A stretch of 25,751 nt of DNA, from assembly GCA_002338715.1 (NCBI GenBank), contig DDIR01000076.1:54364-80114 (forward strand), given 5' to 3'. How positions within the stretch are numbered: the first letter of the stretch is position 1; every line of letters starts with the position of its first letter. Shown here piece by piece: positions 1 through 7,549 of this stretch. Below the pieces are notes generated by a model. That model did no database searches. It worked only from the letters and a program-made list of their open reading frames with translations, and was not told where the DNA came from. Source of the DNA: Phycisphaerales bacterium UBA1845 (GTDB lineage: Bacteria; Planctomycetota; Phycisphaerae; UBA1845). The position numbers and the translations under genes are program-made.

Positions 1-387
1 ACCGCCGAAGCCCCGCCGCGATATAGCGGCAGTGAAGGAAACGTCGCGTGCCTGTCGAAGATTCACTTCAAGAATACGAGTTCGCGCAACGTCGTCATCT
101 GGTGGCATATTCACAAGGAGGTTCCATCCACCGGCAACGTAACGGAAGACGGCTGGTATAGCACCGGCTTGGACCCCGGCACTGAAATCGACAGCATCGA
201 CAGCGCCTGGATCTATTCGGAACAGAACGACACGCTGCTGCACGTCGTGACCGACCAGGTGATGGTGACGCGATACGACAACGAATACGCCGACGGTTGC
301 CGCTGGCTGAGCAACGCCATCAGAGAAGACGCATCCGCCATCGATCTCACGCGAATCGAGGTAGCCGACCTCAATCCTTGTGAGTAG
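1..387 (+). CDS. 3' end of an unrecognised protein (5' truncated by window edge)
   Basis: The frame is open from base 1 to a TAG at 385-387, giving 128 residues without a start, so the true beginning lies outside the window. I recognise no family. The segment is acidic, with several Trp and Tyr (two adjacent Trp near residue 38) and few basic residues, and has no membrane helix. It ends LNPCE. The composition suits a soluble or secreted domain, but there is no motif to support a function. A TTG at 169 could be read as a start, but the upstream in-frame sequence looks equally protein-like, so I treat the gene as continuing leftwards. It converges on the minus-strand zinc-ribbon gene ending at 530. 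The 142 bases between them hold nothing I can support. Confidence 0.6.
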   Translation, partial: TAEAPPRYSGSEGNVACLSKIHFKNTSSRNVVIWWHIHKEVPSTGNVTEDGWYSTGLDPGTEIDSIDSAWIYSEQNDTLLHVVTDQVMVTRYDNEYADGCRWLSNAIREDASAIDLTRIEVADLNPCE

Positions 388-529
388 GCGGCGATCGAGT
401 GCGGTTGAAAAGCACAAGAACAGGTGGAAGTGGCGGTCATTGCAAGTCCGCATGGCCGCCACGAATCGCACGGTCGACAATCAGGCACAGGCACCCCGGC
501 AACACGCAGGGCAATCGTTTCACAGTGTA

Positions 530-1054
530 TCAGTGATTCTGAGTGCAGATTTGCTCGCATGCGGTTCCGCATTCCGGACACCTGGCTTCGACCAGCCCCG
601 TCAAGCGATAACCGCAATGAATGCACTGATTGCGTTTGCGACGGCGATGGCAACGCAATGGACCCCACAGCGCGATCGGAAGTGCCAAAATCGCAGCCGT
701 CGCTGCAAATGCCCACGAACGTCCTGCAATCCATGTTGTTTTGCGGTACGCCACCCGCTTGCCAATTCCGACATAGTACGGACTGCGTTCCCGCCATTTA
801 AATCGCTGCGAAACCATCGGACCAAGTCCACCTTCCGCATAGATTCTGTACACTCCGGCGAGTCTCTTGGTGTCCACTGGGCGATCAAACTCGACAAGCC
901 AAAAACCCGCCTCGTCTTCATATGAATAAAAGAATGCAAGCGTTTGACGAACTTCAACTTCGCCCCACACTGGCCAAAAATAACCGAGAGCCACGAGGCT
1001 CCCGACGACTGACGCCAAGACGCATATCAAGCTAGCGATCGCTTTGCGGATCAT
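530..1054 (-). CDS. Membrane protein with degenerate C-terminal zinc ribbon (array I, last gene)
   Basis: 174 residues. An N-terminal MIRKA start leads into a membrane helix (about 5-28). An exported-looking loop of roughly 85 residues follows, then a second helix (about 113-133), a basic stretch (RCHRRRKRNQ) and a four-cysteine ribbon (C144, C147, C159, C162). By the positive-inside rule both termini are probably cytoplasmic. The ribbon reads GYRLTGLVEARCPECG, so the usual YDLTGN-x-SG core is eroded while all four cysteines remain. The MIRKA start and RRRKRNQC stretch closely match the genes at 15126 and 15845, so these are paralogues. The start ATG (1054-1052) overlaps the upstream stop in an ATGA, indicating translational coupling. 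Function unknown; a sensor or adaptor is only inference. Confidence 0.8.
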   Translation of the reverse strand: MIRKAIASLICVLASVVGSLVALGYFWPVWGEVEVRQTLAFFYSYEDEAGFWLVEFDRPVDTKRLAGVYRIYAEGGLGPMVSQRFKWRERSPYYVGIGKRVAYRKTTWIAGRSWAFAATAAILALPIALWGPLRCHRRRKRNQCIHCGYRLTGLVEARCPECGTACEQICTQNH

Positions 1055-1884
1055 GTGTCACTGCCACATTCCGGACAAACGCCGCTGACATTGCCCGTCA
1101 AATCGTATCTGCAATGGACGCACTGCATCGCGCGAACAGGTTTGTATTGCGATAGCCAATACGTCGCCGCGGAGAGCGGCAACAGCAGCATCCATGCTGG
1201 TAAGCTGATGCGACTTTTTGAATAGTCGAATTTCAGGTCCGGCCACCATTGCGTTTTGGTTGGCAGAGGTGGCGGGCGATAGATGACGTCGTAAGGTGGG
1301 GTAGCGTCGTAGGTGACTTCAAAGCAGCCGGCTTGTAAGGTCCAATCCCAATGTCGGGTCGAGTATGTGAAGCGATTTCGCCTTGAGATCCACCAGGCGC
1401 ACGCAAGCAGAACACAAAGAAGCAACACCATCCACCTCGCGGCCACGTTGCATTTGAGTCTGCGGTCACCGAAAAGGCGTTTGCAGCGGCCGCAGAAACA
1501 GGCGTTTGCGATGCCCATTTTTTCGCGACACCGCGCACATCGTTCGGGGGCGAATCGGACGATGCGACATTTTCGAATAGTCCATATTGCCACTGGAATA
1601 AGCACCAACCAGATGGGTGCATCGAATCCCAGGTCGCCTTTGGTGACACCGATGCTCGGCCACCAGTAGCGCCGCTCGCAGCGCTCACGTGTAAAGCGTA
1701 CCTTTGGAATCGCCGAATGGTCGCTGATCCAGGTGCAAATCGCACCGTGCTCAAGTGAAAGGTTGAAATAGCCAAGTCGAATATAGGTTTGTGCGTAGCG
1801 TGTTCCAGCCCAGGCAACGAGGAGACCCGCACACGCGAAGATGCCAAGCCACTTGAAAACGCGTTGTTCATGTAGACTTCGCAT
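1051..1884 (-). CDS. Duplicated two-module membrane zinc-ribbon protein
   Basis: 277 residues from ATG 1884. The frame is open further upstream, but only as a shadow of the preceding gene, and this ATG overlaps that gene's stop as TGATG. The protein appears to be two copies of one module. Module 1: helix 9-28, loop with WWP at 74-76, helix about 90-103, then a cysteine cluster (C116, C119, C129, C131, C134). Module 2: helix 151-167, loop with WWP at 213-215, helix 229-245, then an intact ribbon (C255, C258, C270, C273; RYDLTGNVSG core). The first cysteine cluster has lost the YDLTGN core. The stop overlaps the next start as ATGA. Family role unknown. Confidence 0.8.
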   Translation of the reverse strand: MRSLHEQRVFKWLGIFACAGLLVAWAGTRYAQTYIRLGYFNLSLEHGAICTWISDHSAIPKVRFTRERCERRYWWPSIGVTKGDLGFDAPIWLVLIPVAIWTIRKCRIVRFAPERCARCREKMGIANACFCGRCKRLFGDRRLKCNVAARWMVLLLCVLLACAWWISRRNRFTYSTRHWDWTLQAGCFEVTYDATPPYDVIYRPPPLPTKTQWWPDLKFDYSKSRISLPAWMLLLPLSAATYWLSQYKPVRAMQCVHCRYDLTGNVSGVCPECGSDT

Positions 1885-2270
1885 CAACACTCCACGCCGC
1901 ATTCGGGACAGTCGCCGCTGACGTTGCCCGTCAGATCGTAACCGCAACGAAGGCAAACTTGCGCACCTTGCTTGATCAGATCTTTCCGCAATGCAACGCG
2001 GACACGCTCTTGAAATAGAGTGGCCACCAAATACCAGGGCCCGACCCCTCCAATGAGCACCCATATCGCAAACACGACAAATAAAAGCGTCCTGTTGTAC
2101 CGACCCAGCGCCTGCGGCAATCCTGTTTCAGTCAGTAGCGCTGTCCAGATTAATCCGCAGGCGATAAGAACAATCCAAACCGGCCAATGGAAGAGCTGGC
2201 GACGAATCGCATGGTTTAGCGCCTTGTAACCCTCTCGCTTCGTTTTATATCTTTGAAGTTCAGGAAACAT
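1884..2270 (-). CDS. Small membrane protein with C-terminal zinc ribbon
   Basis: 128 residues. A basic N-terminus (about 1-28) precedes two hydrophobic helices (about 31-47 and 61-85), then a charged linker and a ribbon with C106, C109, C121 and C124 around GYDLTGNVSG. Unlike the 530, 15126 and 15845 proteins it has almost no loop between its helices, so it may be mainly a membrane anchor for the ribbon. The ATG at 2270 has only a weak GAG-type upstream signal. The stop overlaps the next gene's ATG (TGATG), which suggests coupled translation. 31 bases separate it from the upstream ribbon gene. No function can be assigned beyond likely zinc binding. Confidence 0.82.
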   Translation of the reverse strand: MFPELQRYKTKREGYKALNHAIRRQLFHWPVWIVLIACGLIWTALLTETGLPQALGRYNRTLLFVVFAIWVLIGGVGPWYLVATLFQERVRVALRKDLIKQGAQVCLRCGYDLTGNVSGDCPECGVEC

Positions 2271-2302
2271 ATGCGCATCTCACTATCAATGATCTTGCAG
2301 CG

Positions 2303-2704
2303 TCAATCAAGAATCCCAATACCGCATTCCGGACAAACACCGCTGACGTTGCCCGTTAGATTGTAACCGCACTGCTTGCATGCAGGCGGGTTATGTTTCG
2401 CGTTGACGAGGCGCCATCCGACCCGGGCGATCCAATACCACTGCAATCCACCGAGCAAGAAGATGATCAGCGACGTACAGATGACACGGTTGAAGTAAGT
2501 CGGAACAGCGTCAATCTGCGCGACGGCGAAAAAGAACAGCGCGATTGATACCGGGAAATCGACGGCCAGCATCAGGATCAATACCGCATCATCCGCCCCG
2601 GTCGACGTTCCCCATCCAAGATGCAGAATGGCAAGAACCGCAAGCGCCAACGCGGAATACAGGGCGACCACAACCCAAGTCCACTTTCGCTGGCTCGATT
2701 CCAC
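2303..2704 (-). CDS. Small membrane protein with C-terminal zinc ribbon (array I, first gene)
   Basis: 133 residues from GTG 2704, chosen because AAGG sits six bases upstream. A TTG at 2749 would add 15 polar residues but has no ribosome-binding signal. Hydrophobic helices lie at about 10-30, 41-62 and 75-95, followed by a ribbon with C109, C112, C124 and C127 around GYNLTGNVSG (Asn replaces the usual Asp). This is the promoter-proximal gene of array I, divergent from the gene at 2812, so about 100 bases must hold the control signals for both. No promoter could be called with confidence. Function unknown; zinc binding is inferred from the four-cysteine pattern. Confidence 0.75.
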   Translation of the reverse strand: MESSQRKWTWVVVALYSALALAVLAILHLGWGTSTGADDAVLILMLAVDFPVSIALFFFAVAQIDAVPTYFNRVICTSLIIFLLGGLQWYWIARVGWRLVNAKHNPPACKQCGYNLTGNVSGVCPECGIGILD

Positions 2705-2811
2705 GTCGGACCTTCGATTCCCAATAGCGCGAACGGGTTGGCTATTCAAGTGTAGTGCGCGTCACGCTACAATGGCGAGCGTACAAACTGTATTCAACCG
2801 ACCCCAAACCG

Positions 2812-3537
2812 ATGAACTGGTTCAAGCGACATCTTGCACAGGCTATTGAGAATGTAGCCGATCGTCTCTATCGGATTGAAGACAAACATTGTAAGTACTT
2901 CTGCTCCTTCAAGAATGACGTTCCCAAACTCCACCCATATCACCCCTACGCGCTTTGGAGTTCTTGTGATCACTTTCTAACACTTGGCGGCTTTTCGGTC
3001 ATCAAAGAAAAGTTCTCGGGCTCACCGCTTAGATTTACAACAGTGTATAGAGACGGCAAAGGGCGAAAGGTGAAAACCAAATGGTGCCCAGAGCTCGGAT
3101 TCGGAATTTCGAGCAACAACATGCCTGTGGATCGCATTGTCGAAGGAGCGACTCGAAACTGGGGGTGCGCAGTTGGCAGCACGAAACGCAAGTGGCAGGA
3201 CGACCAGAAAGTGCCAGTTGTGCAAAACAATTACATCGGCATGAATCGTTTCGACAGACGCAGATCTGCACGCTGGCTTAAGCTGTCCATCATTCCATGG
3301 TGGGAATTGACCAAATTCGCTCTCGCTCCAATGCTGCTCTTCCTTGGAGTCAGTTTTGGACTCGAAATTATCGGAAGGGCTTTGGGTGTTGGTCTATTTA
3401 CCGAAAACGTGTGTTTCGGGTCAGCGTTCGTGGCAATGTTTATTTTCATTTGTCTACGAGCACGCAAAGAGTCGCAGCGTTACGAGAGATTCAAAGAAAT
3501 TGCCGACTCACTTGTGGAAGCATCCAACAATTCATGA
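2812..3537 (+). CDS. Unrecognised protein with C-terminal membrane helices
   Basis: 241 residues from ATG 2812. A GTG at 2755 would add 19 residues that overlap the likely divergent promoter. I recognise no family. Residues 1-160 are soluble, basic and rich in aromatics and cysteine (C27, C31, C52, C92, C119), without a regular CxxC ribbon. Two hydrophobic helices follow (about 168-190 and 198-215), then a charged tail. By eye the DNA is less GC-rich than its neighbours, with more AT-ending codons, which could mean different ancestry; this was not measured. It stands alone on the plus strand between minus-strand genes. Having helices at the C-terminus and no YDLTGN ribbon, it does not belong to the neighbouring array family. 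Confidence 0.7.
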   Translation: MNWFKRHLAQAIENVADRLYRIEDKHCKYFCSFKNDVPKLHPYHPYALWSSCDHFLTLGGFSVIKEKFSGSPLRFTTVYRDGKGRKVKTKWCPELGFGISSNNMPVDRIVEGATRNWGCAVGSTKRKWQDDQKVPVVQNNYIGMNRFDRRRSARWLKLSIIPWWELTKFALAPMLLFLGVSFGLEIIGRALGVGLFTENVCFGSAFVAMFIFICLRARKESQRYERFKEIADSLVEASNNS

Positions 3538-3592
3538 GTCCCAGCGGTGAACACCACCGATGCCCCCTCCTGCTCGAACGACACGCGCGTAT

Positions 3593-4849
3593 TTACTTGC
3601 CTTTACCCTCAATCGCGTCGAGAAATGCAATCATCTGGATTTCGTAGTTCGGTGAATCGATGCCGATGGTTCCGCAGTGACCGGCGCCTGGGATGGATCG
3701 CCACTTTTTGGGTTGGTTCGCGGAATCGTAGACGGCTCTGCCTTGGGCGATGGGGATCAGTTTGTCTTCCTCGCCGTGGACGAACATGACCGGGCAGTTC
3801 ACTTGCTTGATCGCTTCGGTGATGTCGAGTCCGAACAGATTCACGCCGGATTCGGCGCATGCGAAGACGGTGGCAGTGTACGGTGTGACCTGGCGATAGA
3901 TCGGCGGCGCGCCTGAGGGCAGCACCCTGGCCATATCCATCGCGCTGGCGAACACCGCGTCAATGTGCAAGCCTTCGATGCGCTCGTCGTCGGCAGCGGC
4001 TAACACCAGCGACGCAGCCCCCATGCTCCAGCCGACACCGAACACATGTTTCGACTTTTCCGGATGCTCGCGCTTCAAGTAATCGACGCCGCTGATGATG
4101 TCCCATTTTTCTTTCGGTCCATAGCTGACCGTATATCCGCCGCTCGCACCGTGGCCGCGAAAGTCGGACATCAACACCGAGTACCCACCATCGTGCAGCG
4201 CAAGGGCAAAGTCGAGCATGTCGGTCCGGTCGGCGCCCATGCCATGGCACAAGACCACCGCGCGATTGGAATCCTCGCTGGGTATATACCACCCGGAAAT
4301 GCGAACACCATCGCGCGACGGATATGCAACATCTTCAAAAGACAATCGAAGCTGCGCCGGTGTGCGATCTCCCGACCGCTTGGGCACGTGCGTTTGCAGA
4401 AACGAAAGCAGATACGCATACACGACAAACGAGAAAGCGATGATCCCCAACGTGCGCACCGTGATTCGCTTCCATTTCGGATCGTCCTTGTTGGTCAGCT
4501 TCGATACCACCGCGCCAAATGGGACATAAAGCCACATCGACATCAGCACGATCGCTAGCAGGGCATAGGCGCAAAGCGTTCGACCAAAGGTGCCAAAGGA
4601 TGGACTCGGCCAACTGATGTCGATGAGGGAAACGACGAGCACAACCGCGAGACCGATCGCAACAAGGGTAATGCGCGACCGGGCTTCCTGCTTCTTATCC
4701 GGCAGGAATGACAATCCGCGCACGAGAAAAACCAAGGGCATTGCAAGGTAGAATTGCTCGGACCAATTCAGATGGCCAGCCGCCCCAACCGTCATAACCA
4801 GCGCGGCGATGAATCCGTAGACAAGCAAGAAACGTTTTCGATTAGCCAT
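3593..4849 (-). CDS. Membrane-anchored alpha/beta hydrolase
   Basis: 418 residues. ATG 4849 is chosen over GTG 4897 because GGAGGAG (4853-4859) lies three bases upstream. The first 155 residues hold about five hydrophobic helices (near 8-25, 31-47, 58-77, 92-113 and 132-151). The rest is an alpha/beta hydrolase domain: oxyanion HG at 202-203, nucleophile elbow G273-W-S275-M-G277, acid D362 in a VHGEEDKLIP context, and base H391 in GAGHCG. All three catalytic residues are present, so it should be active. The order fits family members that act as peptidases, esterases or thioesterases at the membrane; the substrate cannot be read. It ends 55 bases from the convergent gene at 3537 and lies 275 bases downstream of the carbonic anhydrase, so it may have its own promoter. 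Confidence 0.9.
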   Translation of the reverse strand: MANRKRFLLVYGFIAALVMTVGAAGHLNWSEQFYLAMPLVFLVRGLSFLPDKKQEARSRITLVAIGLAVVLVVSLIDISWPSPSFGTFGRTLCAYALLAIVLMSMWLYVPFGAVVSKLTNKDDPKWKRITVRTLGIIAFSFVVYAYLLSFLQTHVPKRSGDRTPAQLRLSFEDVAYPSRDGVRISGWYIPSEDSNRAVVLCHGMGADRTDMLDFALALHDGGYSVLMSDFRGHGASGGYTVSYGPKEKWDIISGVDYLKREHPEKSKHVFGVGWSMGAASLVLAAADDERIEGLHIDAVFASAMDMARVLPSGAPPIYRQVTPYTATVFACAESGVNLFGLDITEAIKQVNCPVMFVHGEEDKLIPIAQGRAVYDSANQPKKWRSIPGAGHCGTIGIDSPNYEIQMIAFLDAIEGKGK

Positions 4850-4852
4850 GAA

Positions 4853-4859
4853 CTCCTCC
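4853..4859 (-). promoter_or_regulatory. Strong Shine-Dalgarno site fixing the hydrolase start
   Basis: On the minus strand this reads GGAGGAG, three bases before ATG 4849 (five from the GGAGG core). It is one of the best ribosome-binding sites in the window and decides between this ATG and the longer GTG at 4897. Confidence 0.75.
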
Positions 4860-5102
4860 GCGACGGCTGCGCGTTTGCGTGCATGTATGGAAGACACACA
4901 AAGTCATCCTAGCACAGTCATGCCAACGTTCGACTATGAGTTATTGTCGAAAATCGTCCCGATATTTTGCCCGCGACCGAATTTGGGTGCGACATTTCTT
5001 TCTATACGCGAGATGTGATGCAAACGGGATTGCATGCAAAGGGAGCACAGTTGGGCCTTTGGGCGTATGTGTATTGGCGATTTGAACAGACAGGCGGAGC
5101 AG

Positions 5103-5138
5103 CGTCTGCGGGTCAGACGGTTTTCATTCAAAACCGTC
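5103..5138 (-). terminator. Two overlapping hairpins at the carbonic anhydrase stop codon
   Basis: Hairpin one has CGTCTG (5103-5108) pairing with CAGACG (5114-5119) across a five-base loop. Hairpin two has GACGGTTTT (5116-5124) pairing with AAAACCGTC (5130-5138), a perfect nine-base stem with a five-base loop. They share 5116-5119, so only one can form. The TGA of the carbonic anhydrase lies inside hairpin two. No clear U-tract follows on the minus strand, so it may be an RNA 3'-end stabiliser rather than an intrinsic terminator. Confidence 0.5.
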
Positions 5139-5861
5139 GTCGCTTGACGCCACCATCAGGTCGGCTTGTTTGGGATGAGGCCCAAGCCAGCGAACTTCGC
5201 CCGTGTCCAGATCATAGATGGCGCCTTCAATTCGGGTTTGGTTGTCACAAATCGCGCCGCGCACCGAGTTGCTGTGCGTAATCAGATCTTCAATGCTTCG
5301 CCAGACGTTGGCTTCGATTGCGGCATTTAGCAACGCGTCGCCATTTAGGTCGGGATGCTTGCGGCGAACCTCCTGCACCGGCTCGTCGATGTGGGCCAAC
5401 AGTCGCGTGAGACTTCCATGCTCGGGACTGTGTTTGACAGCGGCAGTCACTGCTCCGCAACCGGTATGACCGAGTACGACGACCAGCGGCACGTGCAGAT
5501 GGGCGACCGCATAATCCACCGAACCCGTTTCATCTGTCATACAAACATTGCCGGCCACGCGTATGACGAAAATGTCACCGATCCCAGCGCCCAAGAGTTC
5601 CTCGACCGGAACGCGTGAATCGCTGCACGCAACGACGGCTGCAAAAGGATGCTGCCCATGGATCGCCGTATCGTGACGACGGGCGGCATCAAGGTGCGGG
5701 TACGATCGCGAGCCGCGCCTGAATCGTTCGTTGCCTTCCTCCAAAGCTTCAAGCGGACTTTCGAACGGGTCGACAATCACTTCGGTACTGGTCTGCGAGC
5801 ACCCGGCAACGATGATTAGTGACGTGATGAATGCGGGTGCATAGAGCGGATTGATTTTCAT
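5124..5861 (-). CDS. Beta-class carbonic anhydrase, predicted lipoprotein
   Basis: 245 residues from ATG 5861, with AGGA upstream. It should interconvert CO2 and bicarbonate with zinc. The beta-class signature is complete: C79-S-D81-S-R83, with H132 and C135 in GHTGCG, give the zinc ligands and the Asp/Arg dyad. The N-terminus is a lipoprotein signal: a short hydrophobic stretch ending V-A-G-C with lipobox Cys C21, so the mature enzyme should be tethered outside the cytoplasm. Most beta enzymes are cytoplasmic, though exported ones are known. Beginning at ATG 5861 puts the lipobox at the expected distance; the longer TTG/GTG-type reading to 5924 would bury it. The neighbouring hydrolase shows no functional link. 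Confidence 0.9.
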   Translation of the reverse strand: MKINPLYAPAFITSLIIVAGCSQTSTEVIVDPFESPLEALEEGNERFRRGSRSYPHLDAARRHDTAIHGQHPFAAVVACSDSRVPVEELLGAGIGDIFVIRVAGNVCMTDETGSVDYAVAHLHVPLVVVLGHTGCGAVTAAVKHSPEHGSLTRLLAHIDEPVQEVRRKHPDLNGDALLNAAIEANVWRSIEDLITHSNSVRGAICDNQTRIEGAIYDLDTGEVRWLGPHPKQADLMVASSDDGFE

Positions 5862-5978
5862 TGCATCATCCTGGAGAGGTAAACCTCCTGATTGAATTGA
5901 ACGCGATTGCAGGAATACGACCAAGCGATCCTATCCAATTGCATAAGCCACACAAGTGATATCGAATGGGTTATTAAA

Positions 5979-6005
5979 CACCAATTGGTGCGCGATTTGG
6001 CGCAC
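5979..6005 (-). terminator. Terminator-like palindromes downstream of the SGNH gene
   Basis: CACCAATTGGTG (5979-5990) is a perfect 12-base palindrome, overlapped by GTGCGC (5988-5993) pairing with GCGCAC (6000-6005) across six bases. On the minus strand the GC stem comes first and is followed by an AT-rich run (GTTTAATAA), as expected of a weak intrinsic terminator for the gene ending at 6048. An operator upstream of the carbonic anhydrase is less likely, since that gene is transcribed away from here starting at 5861. Confidence 0.4.
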
Positions 6006-6047
6006 ACTCTGCGTCGAATGATCTGGCGACGATTTGCGGCCGACGGA

Positions 6048-7427
6048 CTACGGAGTTCGGTGCGCTTTTAAGTGGGCTGGTTGATTGGAGTATGCAAGTT
6101 CGTGCTGCTTGAGGAGCGGCGTGGTGCGCGCAGCGATGGCCTTGGCGATGGCTTCGTTGCCCACCGCATTTGGATGGCCATCGGTCGTCATCGGATAGGG
6201 CTGTTGTCCCGACCGGACGCAATCTCTCAACGTGTTTCCTACGTTTAGAAATTCAATGTCGCAGCCGCGGAGAAACGATGCGATGCTTTCCAACGCGGTC
6301 GATTCATAAGCCATCAACTGCTTCATGCCCGGATACTCGCGGCGCGTTTCGATGACCGCGTCGTAGACCCATTCCTTGGTCGGGATGATCGCGACGACCA
6401 GTTCGACGTTGCGGGCTTTGCAGCGCTTTGAAATCTGCGAAATGGCTTCAAACGTCAGCTTGAGTCCGGCGTCGATCCGTTCGTCGGTCATATCGATCAG
6501 CGCGCTGCGATACGCGGGCGTGAGGATCGTTCGTTGGTGGTTTAGTTCGAGGACGCTGGTCTTCGGGTGACGCTTGGACCATTTAACGCTGCTTGCCCAC
6601 TGCCGGTCCGACTCACCGCCCCGCCCGAACAATTGCTGGATGTGATCGCTGGCCGAGTTCTTGATCGCCCGTGCCAGTCCGTAGAGTTTGCAATGATCGG
6701 ACAAAACGTTGCGACATGCGCTGAAAATACCGCCAGTCTTCTTGCGTTCACGCCCGTCGATTCTGTCATTGAGCAGACTGCGAATCTCCGCATTCCACAG
6801 GTCCTCGCGCTCAACCGCGTCGATGCCCTCAGGATATACCGACATCTCCAATTCATAACACGCTTGTCGGAGCACCACCGAGCGGTATGCGTCGGCGATG
6901 TCGTTGCCCGTGTACAAACCCAGCACGATGACCTTTGGATTCTTACGAAGCGCCGCATCGAGGACCATCAGATACTCTGCCGGTCCCCATCCGGAAATGC
7001 CCATGTTGTACGTGGCATGTCCGGTTTCGCGTTCGTGCAGTAGTGGCCAGGACTGCTCGTGGGTGCTGTGTGTCTGCGAATCACCGATCGTGACGACATC
7101 CGGATGCTCCAGTACCGCTGCGTTGCGAAAACCAAGACTGTCGTGCCCCGGGTATTCGGGATTTCCGCGCACGCCCAGGACCACATCGGGAATCAGCATT
7201 GGCGGCGCTTCGGAATCCAATCGAGCCTGCAGGTGTGCGGGAAGCAATGCGTAGTTGACGGAAGGTATACACAACGATGCAAGTTGCAATTGCACTTCGC
7301 ACACCGCGAGCGCAAGCACGACCGCCAGCGCGCGGAATATCCAACGACGGCGCGTCGAAGCAACCCGAGCAGTAGCAGGCAAAGCCGCGACCTCCTGCTC
7401 GATGGCTAGTGCATTTGCTGTGGTCAA
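6048..7427 (-). CDS. Membrane-anchored SGNH/GDSL-type protein, probable polysaccharide O-acyl esterase or transferase
   Basis: 459 residues from a TTG start at 7427. No in-frame ATG precedes the N-terminal helix, a TGA lies just upstream (7433-7431), and GGGGAG sits about six bases before the TTG. A polar, basic N-terminus precedes one helix (about 30-50). Then come the SGNH blocks: G115-D116-S117 (nucleophile), a glycine-rich GISGWGPAEY near 143-152, GND at 174-176 and D416-G-H418-P-N near the end. The chain is longer than simple GDSL esterases. With the MBOAT gene 122 bases upstream, a role in adding or removing acyl groups on a surface polysaccharide is the best inference. The reaction direction cannot be told from sequence. 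Confidence 0.85.
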   Translation of the reverse strand: MTTANALAIEQEVAALPATARVASTRRRWIFRALAVVLALAVCEVQLQLASLCIPSVNYALLPAHLQARLDSEAPPMLIPDVVLGVRGNPEYPGHDSLGFRNAAVLEHPDVVTIGDSQTHSTHEQSWPLLHERETGHATYNMGISGWGPAEYLMVLDAALRKNPKVIVLGLYTGNDIADAYRSVVLRQACYELEMSVYPEGIDAVEREDLWNAEIRSLLNDRIDGRERKKTGGIFSACRNVLSDHCKLYGLARAIKNSASDHIQQLFGRGGESDRQWASSVKWSKRHPKTSVLELNHQRTILTPAYRSALIDMTDERIDAGLKLTFEAISQISKRCKARNVELVVAIIPTKEWVYDAVIETRREYPGMKQLMAYESTALESIASFLRGCDIEFLNVGNTLRDCVRSGQQPYPMTTDGHPNAVGNEAIAKAIAARTTPLLKQHELAYSNQPAHLKAHRTP

Positions 7428-7432
7428 AAATC

Positions 7433-7438
7433 ACTCCC
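7433..7438 (-). promoter_or_regulatory. Shine-Dalgarno site supporting a TTG start
   Basis: The minus strand reads GGGGAG, six bases before TTG 7427. It makes the TTG credible as the start of the SGNH gene, where the in-frame TGA just upstream leaves no longer option. The G-run is also the 3' arm of a tight inverted repeat (CCCG-ATGT-CGGG, 7437-7448), which is probably chance. Confidence 0.6.
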
Positions 7439-7549
7439 CGATGTCGGGTCCCAATAACATCGATCTCTTGTACTTATCGGACAGATTGCAGCGCCCCATG
7501 GTCGTCATGTGTCATTGAACATTTGGAGTCGGATGCGATTCCCACCAAG

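Noticed and set aside
213..797. A 194-codon minus-strand frame at the left end
   Set aside because: Overlaps both the credible partial gene on the plus strand and the zinc-ribbon gene, and shows no recognisable features.
4850..5102. Possible small genes between the hydrolase and the carbonic anhydrase
   Set aside because: Short plus- and minus-strand frames overlap each other and have no ribosome site or family features.
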